64,000 nt of DNA from NCBI GenBank assembly GCA_022605425.2, contig CM061252.1, positions 558,001 through 622,000 of the forward strand, written 5' to 3'. The notes under the pieces were generated by a model. That model saw only the letters and a list, made by a program, of their open reading frames with translations, was not told the origin of the DNA and ran no database searches. Below are positions 61,458 to 64,000 of the stretch, piece after piece (positions within the stretch are counted from its first letter, which is position 1; each line of letters begins with the position of its first letter). The stretch comes from Hamiltosporidium tvaerminnensis (lineage: Eukaryota; Microsporidia; Dubosqiidae). Position numbers and translations under genes: made by a program.

Positions 61458-63960
61458 TATATAAAGTTCTAAATATCACGTAAATTTTAAATGATTAAAA
61501 CGTGAAGAAAAGAGGTCATTTAAAATGCTAAGCGAGACTAAAGTGAACCAAGTTTTTCCTGTGATGCTAATAATGACGTAAAATTCACTTTAGAATGTTA
61601 TTCTCGTAATTTAATAATGATATAAGACGGTGTAAGAATTAAGACCTAGAATTGAAATATTTGCTAATTGGAAATAGGAAAGTATTTATGGAAGTTTTTA
61701 CAAACTTTTTTTGGCTGAATAAAGCGACGGCATGTCCAACAACAAATATAAATTTTCCGAACGCTTATGTAATTTTACGCTTAATTTGCACCTTTAAAAT
61801 AAAAGTTTGCTCTACCCGCTGAATGCTTCTATTAAGTCCTATGATGACTTATTTATTTTTCAATTTTTGTTTATTATACTATGTTAAATCTATAATAAAG
61901 TATGCGATTAAACCAAAATAATAAGTAACAAATGAGAACGATCGCGTCCAATATATTTTTTTTGTATCATTAGTTTAAGAGTTAGATTATATAGCTGTTA
62001 GGATAGCCAAAGGATTATTTTAAATGCCTAAGAAATTGTAAAGATGTTTGAAAATATATTTTGAAGGTTTTGAACAAATTTTATTAGCTCTTACTTAAAA
62101 TGGGAAACTATAAATAATTAATTCCGCTTCTTATTTTCGTAAATCCATCTTAGGTTTGAAATTAATTTAATTCGATACAAAAAGTTTTACATCATAAAAA
62201 ATTTGACTATTACGATGGGAGAAAAAAGATTCATATCAGTCTCATTCTATAAGATTTATGATATCGAAAGTTTCTTATACAATTTAATAAAGAGTTTTTT
62301 CATATTAAAATCTCTTTCTATATTCACGAAAAATGATACATTTTATCTTCTAATAAAAAATTAGATTTACATTTTTTTAAAGAAATTAAAAATAGAGGGA
62401 ATGTATAGCTCTTTTTAAATGTTGTAAACAGTTAGGTGTTTTTGATTACTTTAAATAGATAAAATACATGCAGAATGAAAAGACGTTAGTTTTGCCTAAT
62501 TATACCTTGGTAGAAATATCTATCCCAAAGCCAATCCTAAATACAAAAACTATAAGTATTATCTAAATTTATGTTATCCTTATACCAGGATACGACAATA
62601 TTAATTATATAGAGGAATTGTGCTGAAACCCATTCTACCTCTCTAAGATTTGAAATTTGGCTGGCAAAATGATTGAATAATCATCCTAACAAAAATGTAT
62701 TTTAATGGGAGAAAAAGCAAGAATAAACCTATGATGTTTATAATTTTGGAATTCCAAAAACTTAATTTTTTAAAATAAAGTAAATATTGTAGATTTTTAA
62801 AGTCAGATTCCCTTAATTTTGCGCTTTAATTCCTAGAAAGTAAAATTAGAGCTATGATTTTAGAAACCTAATAAATCCTATTCTTAAATACACAGTTAAA
62901 TTTAGTTATTTTATAGATTCCAAATGAGCTTTCTAGTGTTTAATATTTCTCTGTGTTTCATCTAATCATTTCATGATGTGATTTATACTTTCGCAATAGA
63001 CATTTATGAATATGATAATCAATTATAACTATTAGAATGCTCACATATAAATATAAATTCGATGTTTTAATTTAACCTACCTTTTCGATAAATGTTTTGC
63101 TGAATTTCAAATACGCGATTAAGAAGAATATAAATCGATCAACAATAGAAATTAAAATGTTTTTTAAGGAATACTAGATGTATTCAAAAGACACAAAATA
63201 ACATGGTTTTGTTATAATTTAATTCAACAACACACGCAAGACCTAAAGCATGTTAAATTTGTATGCTAGGGGGACATTATAGGAACTTTACTAAAATCAT
63301 AAAACTGCGCGTATACACAAGAAAGTCATCATTAAGATAACATATAATTATAATAACAATGCGAATATTAGATAAAAAACTAATGACGAATGAACCGTGT
63401 ACTTTAAATGAATAAAAAAGGCATCTCAGTTAAAGCAATGCGCAGGAAACGAATATTATGATTGTCTAAAAATAAACAAAAAAAAGTATATGAATGAATA
63501 TAACAATCAATCTAAACCACTAGAGGGATAAATCTAAAACAATTTTAGTTGAAACTATGATAGTTAATTAATTACAAATTCCATGAGCAAATATGTATTC
63601 ATCGGAAAATTTATCTCTCCAGTAATTTTCATTGGTTTATATATTGAATTTTATCTTTTTGAATAATAGCTCTCTACTTATCTCCCTTTTTTTAAAAAAA
63701 TGTATGAAGTTATTCCTTATAGAATATAATGAGGATTTTGAATAAATTTATTTTTTTGAATTTAATAAAAGTTTTAATTATTCGATATTTCTTTAAAAAT
63801 ATATCCAGCAATCGGTCATTTAAACCTATATTGCTTCAATATTTTCAAAATCTTTTTTGGCATCTTTTTGATATTTTTTTATCAAAAGTGGAAAAATAGT
63901 AAACCTTATTTATTTTTTAGAAGAAAGATTTCCTAAAATGGTAAAAAATTTACCCTTTAA

Positions 63961-63990
63961 GAAATTTCTAGAAAATTTAAAACTATAAAT
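63961..63990 (+). promoter_or_regulatory. Heat shock element and TATA box of the Hsp20 gene, unit 4
   Basis: GAA-AT-TTC-TA-GAA-AA-TTT at 63961-63978 (three boxes, unit 1 type) and TATAAAT at 63984-63990. Confidence 0.7.
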
Positions 63991-64000
63991 ATGCCAGAGA
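63991..64000 (+). CDS. Start of a fourth Hsp20 gene, cut by the window end
   Basis: Only ATGCCAGAGA is visible, identical to the first codons of the other three copies. The promoter is of the unit 1 type. Confidence 0.8.

Larger units (their letters stand above)
46108..63866. repeat. Tandem array unit 3 (about 17.8 kb)
   Basis: Third complete copy. It carries private divergent patches at about 51,300-51,430, 53,330-53,600, 58,270-58,440 and 59,050-59,460, while the intervening sequence is nearly identical to the other units. Gene-free stretches (about 47,440-49,555; 51,300-53,620; 55,300-56,535; 57,530-58,850; 59,495-60,355; 61,460-63,866) show nothing more than the listed relics and elements. 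Confidence 0.95.
63867..64000. repeat. Start of tandem array unit 4, cut by the window end
   Basis: The array continues past the window. This start shares with unit 1, and not with units 2-3, the string TTTACCCTTT and the AAAATTTAAAAC version of the promoter. Confidence 0.9.

Overview
The window is very AT-rich eukaryotic DNA with few genes. It is most consistent with a microsporidian that has an expanded genome (Hamiltosporidium- or Edhazardia-like). This is an inference from three things: base composition; short intronless genes with TATA-like boxes about 28-31 nt before their start codons; and the gene content (an irregular leucine-rich protein with a BTB-like N-terminus, a small heat shock protein and decayed transposable elements). 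No rRNA, tRNA or CRISPR array was recognised.

Layout. Positions 1 to about 10,600 are single-copy. They hold one large minus-strand gene split by a probable one-base frameshift (a BTB/POZ-like part at 3541-4059 and a leucine-rich part at 1712-3565), one copy of a 0.65-kb dispersed non-coding element (6436-7085), and two hairpin clusters that could belong to small RNAs. From about 10,600 to the window end there is a head-to-tail array of a 17.7-17.8 kb unit: three full copies (starting near 10,600, 28,336 and 46,108) and the first 134 bases of a fourth. The array edge lies on a 9-bp perfect palindrome.

Each unit has only three convincing genes, about 13% coding: a plus-strand Hsp20/alpha-crystallin protein, a minus-strand 547-residue protein of unknown function, and a minus-strand 88-residue protein. 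The remainder holds two inverted copies of the 0.65-kb element, a GC-richer island with a conserved hairpin motif, a decayed Ty3/gypsy-like pol relic (reverse transcriptase thumb, RNase H, integrase), and two weaker coding relics.

The Hsp20 gene has heat shock elements directly before a TATA box. The TATA spacing suggests translation starts at Met8/Met9 rather than at the first ATG. The copies are mosaics: units 1 and 3 agree in some segments, 1 and 2 or 2 and 3 in others, as expected from gene conversion or unequal exchange. In unit 1 the large unknown gene is truncated by loss of one A in a homopolymer. Together the array looks like a recent amplification of a heat-inducible chaperone locus with two orphan genes, carried along with old transposon debris.
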